Source: Bacteroidales bacterium (GTDB lineage: Bacteria > Bacteroidota > Bacteroidia > Bacteroidales > Lentimicrobiaceae). From it: DNA of 64,000 nt. The position numbers and the translations under genes were made by a program. The DNA lies in assembly GCA_016709025.1 (NCBI GenBank), contig JADJEQ010000005.1:124001-188000 (forward strand), given 5' to 3'. The notes under the pieces were generated by a model. The model had not been told where the DNA came from. It did no database searches and worked only from the letters and a program-made list of their open reading frames with translations. Shown here one piece after another: positions 35,442-44,399 of this stretch. Each line of letters opens with the position of its first letter. Positions within the stretch are counted from its first letter, which is position 1.

Positions 35442-37772
35442 CTAAAAGCTCAAAGTAATGCCAAAACTTGGCATAACCGGCAACTGGTATACCTTTTCAC
35501 CGGTGATGCGGTTCACATAAAAGATATTGTCTCTGTTATAAATATTGGTAACACTCAGGTTTACTTCCATAATTCCTTCTTCTCCGATTCTGAACCGTTT
35601 CATCAGGCTCACATCAAGCCGGTGGTAGTAAGGAAGGCGTGCTTTATTGTATTCAGCATATAGAACCCCAAGGTCTCCGTTTGACACCAGGTAATTTGTG
35701 GCAGCACCCTGACCAAACGGTAGTTTTTCATATTCGCCTTGTGTTTGGGTGAATGGAAAACCGGAACCAAGATTCCAGCGTACATTGAATTCCCACATTT
35801 GCTCTTCACCAAACCGGTACGAACCGACCAGGTTGACATTGTGCCTCCGGTCATAATGCGGTACATAGGAAATACTGTCATCGCTCCTGTTAACATAAGC
35901 GAGCGAATAAACCGCCCAGAAATAAAATTTCCGGTTATCGTACTTTACAGAAATATCGAATCCGTTTGCGTCGCCATTCTCAATAATAAAATCTTTGCGG
36001 TAATAGTCTGCTTTGTAATTAGGGTCGGTAGGATCGTTGTAAGGGTCTTCGTCCGGGAAAATCTTGTTGCGGTTTATATTGGTGAGCTGGGAGAAATTCT
36101 TGTAATAAACCTCTACATTCACCGTCATCAACTCAAACGGATCAAGCTCGACGCCTGCAATAATGTGCTGGGATTTCTGCAGTTTATGGGTTACGTCTTT
36201 ACCATTAAAAGATTCCTGCAGGTTGTCGGGTCCGGAAAGAAATCCATAGAAGAGATTCACCACATCGCGGTCGGAAGTGGCACTGATGAGGTTTTGTGAA
36301 TAAAGGCCTGCTGCCATTTTAAGCCTGATTTTCCCGGTGAGGTTGTATTTCACAGCCAGTCGTGGCTCAGGAGAGAAATTTGACAGAGATGCATAATACT
36401 GCAGACGAAGTCCGGGCTCAAACAATAACTTTCCCCTCGTCATTTTATACTTCACAAAGCCTGCAAGTTCTGTGGTATTTTCAGTTTGATTGATGGCAGC
36501 TCCGACCGAATTGAAGTAGTCGAATACTGTTTTAAACCCAAGCATTTCGATGCCGTATTTTATTTCGTCTTTACCCAAAAAATAAGTAAATCCGAGGCCC
36601 ATGTTGAAACCATTGATCGAACTTGATCTTGAAGGAAGTGAACCTTCTACCATGTTAATCTTATAAGTTGAATAGGCAAAATTACCTTCCATCAGTACTG
36701 GGTTACTTCCTGGTATGACCAGAAAATTCACTCCGCCACCCGATGATTTCCAGTTATAGCTGGCGAGATCGGTATAATCAACCTTGTCGTTGAAATTGAA
36801 GCCGTATAAATTAACTTTCGAGCCATTGCCGGCGTTTATTGAAATTTTGCCGTAAACATCGGTATAGTTAAATGGAAGGCCGGCTGAATCAATGTATTCA
36901 TACAGGAACTTCGATGTTTCCTTCAGGTAGGAATTCTTGGCAGAAATGATAAATGACGAACTTCCGCCTCCGGATTCATTTTGTTTTTTGATAGGGCCTT
37001 CAATCATTAGTTTTGCCCCGAATGTGCTGGCTCCTGCTTTACCTGCAATTCGTTTTTTGTTTCCATCGCGGGTGGTCAGGTCCATTACCGAGGAAATTCT
37101 GCCTCCGTGCTGAGCATTGAATCCTCCGGTATAAATGTCGGCGTTCCGGAGAATATCGGTATCAAAAACCGAGAACAGTCCGATCGAATGAAATGGATTA
37201 TAAATGATCATTCCATCCAGAATCACTTTGTTCTGGATAGGGGAGCCACCCCTGATGTACAACTGACCTCCCTGGTCACCGGTGAAGATTACCCCGGGCA
37301 AAACCTGAAGGTATTGGGCGAGGTCGGGCTGTCCGCCAATGGTTGGAATGCGGCTGATTTGCTTGGGAGTTAGCTTGATCACTGAAGTCCGGGTATCGCT
37401 CCGGGCCTCCTCACGCTCAGCAGTGATCTGAACGGCATCAAGATTAAAGGCTCCTTTTTTCAGAAATAATTTCTTTGTTAAGACTGTATTTCCTTTGATT
37501 GATACTTTCTCACGCAGGGTGTCATATCCAAGATAGGTAACCATCAGGGTGTAATCGCCATCAGGAATTCTCGTAATGGTAAAATATCCGTTAACATCGG
37601 TTGCAGCCCCAAAACTGGTCCGGTAAAGATAAACATTGGTAAAAATTACCGGTTCACCGGTTTCTTTTTCATACACAAATCCCCTGATCGTGCCATTCTG
37701 GGCTGAAGCATCCGGAGTAATCAGTAGCATTAAAAGAAGCGTAACGATGGTAAAACCAATTGATTTTTTCAT
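35442..37772 (-). CDS. TonB-dependent receptor with carboxypeptidase-like N-domain
   Basis: From the ATG at 37772 (M-K-K-S-I-G) the protein has 776 residues. It has a signal peptide ending D-A-S-A-Q, a CarboxypepD_reg domain (about 27-110: G-T-I-R-G-F-V-Y-E-K-E-T-G-E-P-V), a plug (about 120-230: G-G-Q-L-Y-I-R-G-G-S-P-I-Q-N-K-V-I-L-D-G) and a barrel ending P-S-F-G-I-T-L-S-F. It imports a ligand across the outer membrane using TonB energy. No SusD or substrate-specific gene lies beside it. It converges on the dtd operon with a 26-bp gap. Confidence 0.9.
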   Translation of the reverse strand: MKKSIGFTIVTLLLMLLITPDASAQNGTIRGFVYEKETGEPVIFTNVYLYRTSFGAATDVNGYFTITRIPDGDYTLMVTYLGYDTLREKVSIKGNTVLTKKLFLKKGAFNLDAVQITAEREEARSDTRTSVIKLTPKQISRIPTIGGQPDLAQYLQVLPGVIFTGDQGGQLYIRGGSPIQNKVILDGMIIYNPFHSIGLFSVFDTDILRNADIYTGGFNAQHGGRISSVMDLTTRDGNKKRIAGKAGASTFGAKLMIEGPIKKQNESGGGSSSFIISAKNSYLKETSKFLYEYIDSAGLPFNYTDVYGKISINAGNGSKVNLYGFNFNDKVDYTDLASYNWKSSGGGVNFLVIPGSNPVLMEGNFAYSTYKINMVEGSLPSRSSSINGFNMGLGFTYFLGKDEIKYGIEMLGFKTVFDYFNSVGAAINQTENTTELAGFVKYKMTRGKLLFEPGLRLQYYASLSNFSPEPRLAVKYNLTGKIRLKMAAGLYSQNLISATSDRDVVNLFYGFLSGPDNLQESFNGKDVTHKLQKSQHIIAGVELDPFELMTVNVEVYYKNFSQLTNINRNKIFPDEDPYNDPTDPNYKADYYRKDFIIENGDANGFDISVKYDNRKFYFWAVYSLAYVNRSDDSISYVPHYDRRHNVNLVGSYRFGEEQMWEFNVRWNLGSGFPFTQTQGEYEKLPFGQGAATNYLVSNGDLGVLYAEYNKARLPYYHRLDVSLMKRFRIGEEGIMEVNLSVTNIYNRDNIFYVNRITGEKVYQLPVMPSFGITLSF

Positions 37773-37866
37773 TGTAGTCTTTGTGAGTAAATGGTTCAGT
37801 AGAAAGTGATCAGGCAATGATATTAAATGGTTATCGGTAAAAAAAAGTGCTTTTTTACGTGATGTG

Positions 37867-37874
37867 CAAAGTTA
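37867..37874 (-). promoter_or_regulatory. -7 box upstream of the TonB receptor
   Basis: On the minus strand this reads TAACTTTG, matching TAnnTTTG. It lies 95 bp upstream of the receptor start. No clear -33 element is seen. Confidence 0.4.
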
Positions 37875-38057
37875 TATAAAAGAAGTTTACTTCAACCCCG
37901 GACTCTGTGATTTGGAAATGTATATCGCTCAATTGATAATGGAATTGTAAGCAATCTGCTAAATCAAACATATTCAAGACTTTGGTGAATCGCAACAATT
38001 TTCATGTCAGGGTTAACCTACGTACAACGGATTGAACCAATCGTTTTATAACTGAAG

Positions 38058-38501
38058 CTATCTGAAAAACCTGCCGGCATCGGATGCCGAAGGTACCATG
38101 CATTGACTGGTAATGCCAAACCAACGGTACCTGTACCTGGCTACCAATCTGTAAATGGCATCCCTGAATATCTTTGGTAACAGCTTACCAAATTGCCTGA
38201 GAACGGGAAAGGAACCTGTTACGGTGGCTATTTTAAGAACTGCATCTGACTCGGTATAGGTGCCGTTTTGATCAATATAAACAATGCTTTTGGGGTGTTC
38301 AGATGCAATCGATGAAGCATCTTTATTCCTCAGGATTTCTGAACTGAAAGTTGCAAAGCAAAGCTTCCTGTTTTTGTCCTTTTTCAGAAGATAAGCAACA
38401 ACAGAATTGCAAAGTACGCAGGAACCATCGAAAAACACCATTCCACCTCCCTCGGGAACTTTTGAAATCAGTCTTTGATGGGTTTCTTCAGTGAATAGCA
38501 T
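38058..38501 (-). CDS. DCC-family (DUF393) thiol-disulfide oxidoreductase-like protein
   Basis: The 147-aa protein has the DUF393 signature F-F-D-G-S-C-V-L-C-N (about 23-32) with its C-x-x-C pair in a thioredoxin-like fold. The Y-R-W-F-G region near the C-terminus is also typical of the family. These proteins are predicted disulfide or redox proteins of unknown substrate. The start at 38501 gives about 20 residues before the first strand; a start at Met21 is also possible. It is divergent from icd. Confidence 0.88.
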   Translation of the reverse strand: MLFTEETHQRLISKVPEGGGMVFFDGSCVLCNSVVAYLLKKDKNRKLCFATFSSEILRNKDASSIASEHPKSIVYIDQNGTYTESDAVLKIATVTGSFPVLRQFGKLLPKIFRDAIYRLVARYRYRWFGITSQCMVPSASDAGRFFR

Positions 38502-38626
38502 TGGGAGTCAGTATTATGAACATTTGTTCAAAAACGTTTAAAGACAGGCATTCAACAGGCCTTCTGATGAAACAAATTTGGGCAGGGATTGTTAATAATT
38601 TCAGAATTTTGTTTGAAAACGTTTTA

Positions 38627-38634
38627 TATCTTTG
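38627..38634 (+). promoter_or_regulatory. -7 box of the icd-gltA operon
   Basis: tatctttg matches TAnnTTTG and lies 52 bp upstream of the icd start. The -33 region (ttttg at 38607-38611) is closer than the usual 19-21 bp. Confidence 0.45.
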
Positions 38635-38685
38635 CTTTTTTCAGGGTATTTATCAATAGACATAATTACTTAATTAAATATAGGA

Positions 38686-39960
38686 ATGATTGAACAAATA
38701 ATCACTGTAACCAAGGGAATACTTTCAGTTCCGGACGAGCCTGTAATTCCATTTATTGAAGGGGATGGAACCGGCCCTGATATCTGGGCTGCTTCCAAAC
38801 GTGTAATTGATGCTTCCGTTGAGAAGGCATACAATGGGAAACGAAAAATTGTATGGAAAGAAGTTCTTGCAGGTGAAAAAGCTTTTAACCAAACCGGTAA
38901 CTGGCTGCCTGAAGAAACACTTGAAGCATTCAAACAGTACAAAGTCGGCATCAAAGGGCCGTTGACAACTCCTGTCGGAGGTGGAATCAGGTCGTTGAAC
39001 GTGGCGCTCAGGCAACAACTCGATCTCTACGTGTGCCTTCGTCCGGTCAGATGGTTTGAAGGGGTTCCCAGCCCGGTGAAAGATCCATCAAAGGTTGACA
39101 TGCACATCTTTCGTGAAAACACTGAAGATATATATGCCGGAATTGAATACATGAACGGTACACCGGAAGCCGATAAGGTGAAGAAATTTCTGATAGAAGA
39201 AATGGGTGTAACAAAGATCAGGTTTCCCGAGTCAAGTTCCATTGGTATAAAGCCGGTTTCAAAAGAAGGAACCGAGCGCCTGGTGAGAGCCGCACTTAAT
39301 TATACAATTGAGCGGGGCCTGCCTTCGTTGTCGCTGGTTCACAAAGGGAACATCATGAAATTTACTGAAGGGGCTTTCAAAACCTGGGGTTATGAACTTG
39401 CCCGCCGCGAATTCGGTGACAAGACCTTCACCTGGGCCGAATATGATGAAATTGTCGCTTCCAGTGGTAAAGACGCAGCTGATGCTGCTCAGAAATCAGC
39501 GCTTGAATCAGGTAAAATACTGGTTAAAGACGTGATTGCCGATGCTTTTCTTCAGCAGATACTCCTGAGGCCGGCTGAGTATTCAGTCATTGCCACCCTG
39601 AACCTGAACGGCGATTACATTTCTGATGCACTGGCTGCGATTGTTGGTGGTATTGGAATAGCACCCGGTGCCAATATCAACTATGTAACCGGTCATGCCA
39701 TTTTCGAAGCCACCCATGGCACAGCACCGAAGTATGCCGGACTCGATATGGTGAACCCGGGATCTGTTATCCTTTCAGGTGCCATGATGCTTGAATACAT
39801 GGGCTGGACGGAAGCTGCCGGCCTTATTTATTCGTGCATAGAAAAAACCATTCAGGCCGGAAAGGTTACATATGACTTCCATCGCCAGATGGAAAATGCC
39901 ACCAAGCTGAAAACTTCCGAATTTGGAACAGAGTTGGTGAATACAATCAAGAATAACTGA
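38686..39960 (+). CDS. icd: Isocitrate dehydrogenase [NADP+]
   Basis: The 424-aa enzyme oxidises isocitrate to 2-oxoglutarate and CO2 in the TCA cycle. It has the prokaryotic Icd pattern, including the substrate serine region G-G-G-I-R-S-L-N-V-A-L-R, I-F-R-E-N-T-E-D-I-Y-A-G-I-E, G-D-Y-I-S-D-A and G-T-A-P-K-Y-A-G. The Lys-Tyr of A-P-K-Y-A-G and the Tyr/Arg of Y-D-F-H-R occupy the E. coli NADP-binding positions. It is followed after 37 bp by the citrate synthase gene, giving two consecutive oxidative-branch enzymes in one operon. Confidence 0.95.
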   Translation: MIEQIITVTKGILSVPDEPVIPFIEGDGTGPDIWAASKRVIDASVEKAYNGKRKIVWKEVLAGEKAFNQTGNWLPEETLEAFKQYKVGIKGPLTTPVGGGIRSLNVALRQQLDLYVCLRPVRWFEGVPSPVKDPSKVDMHIFRENTEDIYAGIEYMNGTPEADKVKKFLIEEMGVTKIRFPESSSIGIKPVSKEGTERLVRAALNYTIERGLPSLSLVHKGNIMKFTEGAFKTWGYELARREFGDKTFTWAEYDEIVASSGKDAADAAQKSALESGKILVKDVIADAFLQQILLRPAEYSVIATLNLNGDYISDALAAIVGGIGIAPGANINYVTGHAIFEATHGTAPKYAGLDMVNPGSVILSGAMMLEYMGWTEAAGLIYSCIEKTIQAGKVTYDFHRQMENATKLKTSEFGTELVNTIKNN

Positions 39961-39997
39961 GAGCCCTTAATATTGTAAAACCATTAGAACTTAAGCA

Positions 39998-41323
39998 ATG
40001 GCAAAGAGACTGAAAGATACCCTGTATGAAAAAATAATGGAATGGAGGCCCCGCACCGAAAGGCTTATGAAGGAATATGGTGATGTGGTTGTCGATAAAA
40101 TTACCATTGGCCAGATTCTGGGCGGTATGCGGGGAATTAAATCACTGGTGAGCGATATATCCTATCTTGATCCAATGGAGGGAATACGGTATCGTGGTTA
40201 TACGCTTCCCGAAGTGTTTGAGAAACTGCCTAAAGCCAAACATTCTGAAATGCCATTGGTAGAAGGTTTGTTTTACCTCTTGCTTACCGGCGATATGCCT
40301 AATGAAGAACAGGCTGCTGAGGTTGCTGATGAATTTAACAAACGGCGCATTCTTCCAAGGTATATTTATGAAGTCATCGACGGAATGCCTTGCTGCAGCC
40401 ACCCGATGACCATTTTCTCAACAGCAGTGCTTACCATGCACCGCGAATCCTTTTTCACCAAGAAATATCACGCCGGGCTCAATAAACTCGATTACTGGGA
40501 CTCAACCTATGAGGACTCGCTGAATTTGTTGGCCAAGCTGCCGGAGATTGCTACTTATACCTACGCTAAGCTTTACCGTGATGGAAAAAGGATTCAGTCA
40601 AATCCGAACATGGATTTTGGCGGAAACTTTGCACACATGATGGGCATTGGGAAACCTTATGACGATGTTGCCCGCATGCACTTTATTGTACATGCCGACC
40701 ATGAAGGTGGAAACGTAAGTGCCCATGCCGGTCACCTTGTGGCCAGTTCATTGTCGGATGTTTATCTTTCAATCAGCGCAATGGTTAATGGATTGGCCGG
40801 CCCGCTGCACGGATTGGCTAACCAGGAAGTACTCCGCTGGTTGCACGATCTCATGGAAAAAATGGACGGAGAGGTTCCTACCGAAGATGAATTGAAACAA
40901 TTTGTCTGGAATACACTTAATTCAGGGCAGGTAATACCCGGTTTCGGCCATGCGGTGCTTCGCAAAACCGACCCTCGCTATATGTTGCAACGTGAGTTCA
41001 GCCTGAAGAACCTGTCGGAAGATCCTCTCTTTAAAGTGGTCGACATGCTGTACAGAATTGTGCCTCCAATTTTGCTGGAGCAGGGTAAGGCGAAAAATCC
41101 ATGGCCCAATGTGGACGCTCAGTCCGGCATTATTCAATGGCATTATGGTGTTAAGGAATTCGACTTCTATACTGTACTTTTCGGAATAGGAAGATCCATC
41201 GGTATCTGTGCCAATATCATCTGGGACAGGGCGCTGGGTTATCCGCTCGAAAGGCCAAAGTCACTCACCACCGCCATTCTCGAAGATATCGCCGCTGGTA
41301 AAGAGGTGATTATTGAGGATTAA
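39998..41323 (+). CDS. gltA: Citrate synthase, mitochondrial-like type
   Basis: The 441-aa enzyme condenses oxaloacetate with acetyl-CoA. The catalytic residues are His271 (G-P-L-H-G-L-A-N-Q-E), His318 (P-G-F-G-H-A-V-L-R) and Asp373 (N-V-D-A-Q-S-G). The long N-terminus and motif details, such as H-G-L-A-N-Q-E-V-L and K-T-D-P-R-Y, resemble mitochondrial citrate synthase rather than the E. coli GltA type. This variant is known in Bacteroidota. It is second gene of the icd operon, and a 112-bp inverted-repeat element follows. Confidence 0.93.
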   Translation: MAKRLKDTLYEKIMEWRPRTERLMKEYGDVVVDKITIGQILGGMRGIKSLVSDISYLDPMEGIRYRGYTLPEVFEKLPKAKHSEMPLVEGLFYLLLTGDMPNEEQAAEVADEFNKRRILPRYIYEVIDGMPCCSHPMTIFSTAVLTMHRESFFTKKYHAGLNKLDYWDSTYEDSLNLLAKLPEIATYTYAKLYRDGKRIQSNPNMDFGGNFAHMMGIGKPYDDVARMHFIVHADHEGGNVSAHAGHLVASSLSDVYLSISAMVNGLAGPLHGLANQEVLRWLHDLMEKMDGEVPTEDELKQFVWNTLNSGQVIPGFGHAVLRKTDPRYMLQREFSLKNLSEDPLFKVVDMLYRIVPPILLEQGKAKNPWPNVDAQSGIIQWHYGVKEFDFYTVLFGIGRSIGICANIIWDRALGYPLERPKSLTTAILEDIAAGKEVIIED

Positions 41324-41355
41324 TTGAATCTTATTCTGATAAAGAATAATACAGG

Positions 41356-41467
41356 CTGTCTTAAAAGTCGGAATTGATCATATTTCGACTTCGCTCAATA
41401 TGACAATAAATTGTTAGCCTAATGTCAGGCTGAGCGGAGTCGAAGCCTGAACCGATTTTTAAGACAG
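41356..41467. mobile_element. 112-bp inverted-repeat (MITE/REP-like) element
   Basis: The ends are near-perfect 16-bp inverted repeats with one mismatch (ctgtcttaaaagtcgg at 41356-41371; ccgatttttaagacag at 41452-41467). Inside are cgacttcgctca and a complementary-type tgagcggagtcgaag motif, a repeat common in Bacteroidota genomes. There is no coding capacity. It lies between gltA and yjbQ and may also act as a terminator structure. Confidence 0.7.
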
Positions 41468-41487
41468 TTGGTTTTATAGCCTAAATC

Positions 41488-41898
41488 ATGATTCAACAAA
41501 TAGAGATTACACTGCCCGCTTATAAGCGTGGATTTCATCTGATTACCCCTCAGGTGGTCGCTGCATTGCCCGATTTGCCTCAGACAGGCCTGTTGCACCT
41601 CTTCATCAAACACACTTCGGCAGGATTGTGTATCAACGAAAATGCCGATCCTACAGTACTGGCTGACTTCGAAACTGTTTTTAACCGGCTGATCCCTGAG
41701 AACCAGCCTTATTACAGGCACTACTCGGAAGGAAGCGACGATATGCCGGCCCACATCAAATCGGTGCTGACCGGTTCAGGAATAACTGTACCCATTACCA
41801 ATGGAAAGCTTAATCTTGGAACCTGGCAGGGCATTTATCTTTGTGAATTCCGCAACAATGGTGGCAACAGACGATTGGTTGCAACAATAACATATTGA
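41488..41898 (+). CDS. yjbQ: YjbQ family protein (UPF0047)
   Basis: The 136-aa protein has the full family signature: H-T-S-A-G-L-C-I-N-E-N-A-D-P (about 47-60), a His-rich D-D-M-P-A-H-I-K-S segment (about 84-92) and N-L-G-T-W-Q-G-I-Y-L-C-E (about 109-120). YjbQ-type proteins have been linked to thiamine-phosphate synthesis-like activity; the physiological role is not settled. It is a single gene 20 bp after the 112-bp element and converges on the epimerase gene. Confidence 0.93.
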   Translation: MIQQIEITLPAYKRGFHLITPQVVAALPDLPQTGLLHLFIKHTSAGLCINENADPTVLADFETVFNRLIPENQPYYRHYSEGSDDMPAHIKSVLTGSGITVPITNGKLNLGTWQGIYLCEFRNNGGNRRLVATITY

Positions 41899-41932
41899 TA
41901 AACAGTATATTACGGAGAAATCAGGATGTTGG

Positions 41933-42958
41933 TTACTTGCTGAGGTATTCGTAGTACCATCCGATGGCTTGTTTCAAACCGTCTTTCAGCCCAAACTCCG
42001 GATCATAGCCCAGCAAATTTTTTGCTTTTTCGATTGAAGCGAGCGAATGTAGCACGTCGCCTTTACGCGGCGGGCCATATACGGGTTTTATCTCAGCGAT
42101 GGCAGGATTATAAACGGAAAGGAAAGATGTAAGCTGATCAAAAAGTTCATTCAGACTGGTATTTTCACCATAAGCTACATTGTAAACCGTGTTCAGCGCC
42201 CCGGGATTCTCTGTAAGTAAGGCTAACTGGTTTACCTGTATCACATTTTCAACATAGGTGAAATCGCGGGAATGGTTTCCTTCCCCGTTGATAACAGGTG
42301 GGATTCCATCAATCAGTGATTTTATAAATTTGGGGATCACGGCAGCGTAAGCACCGTCAGGATCCTGTCGTTTTCCAAATACATTGAAATACCGGAGCCC
42401 GATCAGTTCCATACCGTAAAGATCAGCGAAAACACCGGCATACAACTCGTTGACATACTTGGTAACTGCATAGGGAGACAGGGGTTTGCCAATATTATCT
42501 TCTATTTTCGGAAGAGCAGGGTGATCGCCATAAGTAGAGGAACTGGCGGCATAAACAAATCTTTTAATCCCGGCATCTCGGGCGGCAACAAGCATGTTGA
42601 CAAATCCACCGATATTCACGTTGTTTGTAGTAGCCGGGTCGTTGATTGATCTTGGTACCGAGCCAAGGGCAGCCTGGTGCAGCACAAACTCCATTCCCTC
42701 CACGGCTCTCATGCAGTCATCCGGATTCCGGATATCACCCTCGATCATATTGAAATGCGGATGATTCAGAAAAGGGGCAATGTTCTCTCTTTTTCCGGTA
42801 GAGAAATTGTCGAGGCAAACAACATGGTTATCCTGGTGAAGGAGTGCTTCAACAAGGTTTGACCCTATGAAACCGGCCCCGCCGGTTACCAGTACTTTGG
42901 ATGATTTAAGTTTGCGCATGCTTTTTGCGATCGGATATGATTCAGTTGTCTTATTCAA
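41933..42958 (-). CDS. NAD-dependent sugar epimerase (UDP-GlcNAc/UDP-GlcA 4-epimerase type)
   Basis: The 341-aa SDR-family enzyme has an NAD-binding G-G-A-G-F-I-G-S-N (about 26-34), an active-site A-S-S-S-T-Y-G and the Y-x-x-x-K pair (Y-A-V-T-K-Y). It resembles WbpP/TviC-type enzymes that invert C4 of UDP-N-acetylglucosamine or uronic-acid sugars for surface polysaccharide. A substrate cannot be fixed from sequence. The start may be M14 (M-R-K-L-K-S-S-K) rather than M1. No polysaccharide cluster surrounds it here. Confidence 0.85.
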   Translation of the reverse strand: MNKTTESYPIAKSMRKLKSSKVLVTGGAGFIGSNLVEALLHQDNHVVCLDNFSTGKRENIAPFLNHPHFNMIEGDIRNPDDCMRAVEGMEFVLHQAALGSVPRSINDPATTNNVNIGGFVNMLVAARDAGIKRFVYAASSSTYGDHPALPKIEDNIGKPLSPYAVTKYVNELYAGVFADLYGMELIGLRYFNVFGKRQDPDGAYAAVIPKFIKSLIDGIPPVINGEGNHSRDFTYVENVIQVNQLALLTENPGALNTVYNVAYGENTSLNELFDQLTSFLSVYNPAIAEIKPVYGPPRKGDVLHSLASIEKAKNLLGYDPEFGLKDGLKQAIGWYYEYLSK

Positions 42959-43313
42959 TGTCGTTTAGTTAAGAAAAGTTGTCTTTGACTTCACCTGTCT
43001 GCATGATGCAATCTGGCAGGCTCAGACTAACAGTCATCCTGAGTCCCGCATGTGCGGGAAAGGAAACTTACTTTATTTTCAAATCAGGAAGCTTAAAAAT
43101 GCAAAATTGAACCTGCTCCAGAAAGTCAAAAAAGAAGATTTGATACCAGGTCTCCAGCCTGCCCGCCGGCAAGTGGCGACACCAATCCTGCCGGCGGCAG
43201 GCAGGATACACAAAGTATTGTATATCATTATATTAAAATTAATGAGTTTTGGTGTTTTAGTGTTTTGGTGTCAGAAAAATAGTTTTAGGAGTGGGCTCAA
43301 AATTGGTACCTGA
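42959..43313. other. Intergenic region with palindromic repeats
   Basis: This gap holds the imperfect inverted repeat at 43158-43205, a short palindrome cccgcatgtgcggg at 43044-43057 and a ttttggtgttttagtgttttggtg stretch near 43249. There is no real gene. Confidence 0.6.
43158..43205. repeat. Palindromic cctgcc(tg)ccgccggca repeat
   Basis: cctgcccgccggca (43158-43171) is nearly complementary to tgccggcggcaggcagg (43189-43205). The two arms differ only by a 3-base insertion. It is similar to REP-type repeats frequent in Bacteroidota. Confidence 0.6.
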
Positions 43314-44372
43314 TTATTTATAATTGCCTCTGAAAAAAGATAAAGGTAACAGAATTTTGTCAAACACAAAGTATTGTACCATAACAAAATCCTGATCATT
43401 GTTTATCAGTGCATACATTCTGTCACGGTCATGCGTTACGGTTGATCCGTCAAAAACGTCAATTTCAGGTACCGGAAGCTTACGGCCGAATGTTTTGGCT
43501 GTCTGACGGGTGCCGTCTTTCAACTCAACCGTTATGCGGTGAAGTGGCAACGACCCCATAATGGAATCTTTCTTTATTGGTTCCATGTCGTTGATCAGAA
43601 GTTCGTACCTTATATTTTTAAAAGCATTTACAAAAGACATCAACTGTAAGGTGTCGAAATGAATGATCTCTTTGTTATCAATCACACTGAACAGGCTCAG
43701 ACTCTGATTGTTGTTATTTACAACCCTGAATGATTCTTCGGGCCTTTCAAGAAACTCAACACTGATTTGCTTCATATCAGGCAGTTTCCTGTTAAAAACT
43801 GTATGTACCCGCCAGTCGGATTCAAGGGTGGAAAAGCGGGTTGCCACATAGCCCCGGAGTCCGGGCATGTAGAGTACAACCGGGGTATCGGCTCCTTCCA
43901 TCAAAGCATAGGTGCCCACGTTGTCCATCGTTGCATCACCTATGTAATATGTTTTGGCGAGTTTTACATAAGGGAAGAATTTATATTTGCCAAAACTGAT
44001 GCGGTGTGAATTCTGATAGATTTCAACTTTGACCGATTTTGTGGAAAGCAGTTTAAGGATGTTGTTATGAGCGGCCCTCGCTACCGGCTCCCTTACCTGC
44101 AAATTACTGATGGTATGAAGAAAAGTGTTCAGGTTTTCAACATGGGCATCAAATTTCCCATTCAATAACCATCTGCCTTCAGAAGTACGCTCAAGTAAAA
44201 CTTTATCGTCGGATTTGTCGGCCATAAATATCCGGGAAACCGAAGCAGTATCGGTAACCGAAAATTCACTTATTTCAGGTTTCAGCGTTTTATCAGACCT
44301 GTTCAGCAGGAGAACAGCTGCAACAATGCCCAGGATAAGTGTGATGATGATGATATTCCTGTTCTTTCGCAT
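43314..44372 (-). CDS. DUF4340 domain protein
   Basis: The 352-aa protein has one N-terminal membrane helix (about 7-24) and an extracytoplasmic DUF4340 region with W-L-L-N-G-K-F-D-A (about 69-77) and repeated beta structure. It follows gldG by 27 bp and gldF before that, forming gldF-gldG-DUF4340. DUF4340 genes are commonly found with GldG-type ABC exporters. It probably helps the transporter, but its role is unproven. There is no catalytic motif. Confidence 0.85.
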   Translation of the reverse strand: MRKNRNIIIITLILGIVAAVLLLNRSDKTLKPEISEFSVTDTASVSRIFMADKSDDKVLLERTSEGRWLLNGKFDAHVENLNTFLHTISNLQVREPVARAAHNNILKLLSTKSVKVEIYQNSHRISFGKYKFFPYVKLAKTYYIGDATMDNVGTYALMEGADTPVVLYMPGLRGYVATRFSTLESDWRVHTVFNRKLPDMKQISVEFLERPEESFRVVNNNNQSLSLFSVIDNKEIIHFDTLQLMSFVNAFKNIRYELLINDMEPIKKDSIMGSLPLHRITVELKDGTRQTAKTFGRKLPVPEIDVFDGSTVTHDRDRMYALINNDQDFVMVQYFVFDKILLPLSFFRGNYK

Positions 44373-44399
44373 GATTAAATCAGCATTTTATAAAATTAT

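Noticed and set aside
43050..43313. 87-residue plus-strand ORF in the gap beside the DUF4340 gene
   Set aside because: Much of it is the cctgcc palindromic repeat and a simple ttggtg stretch.
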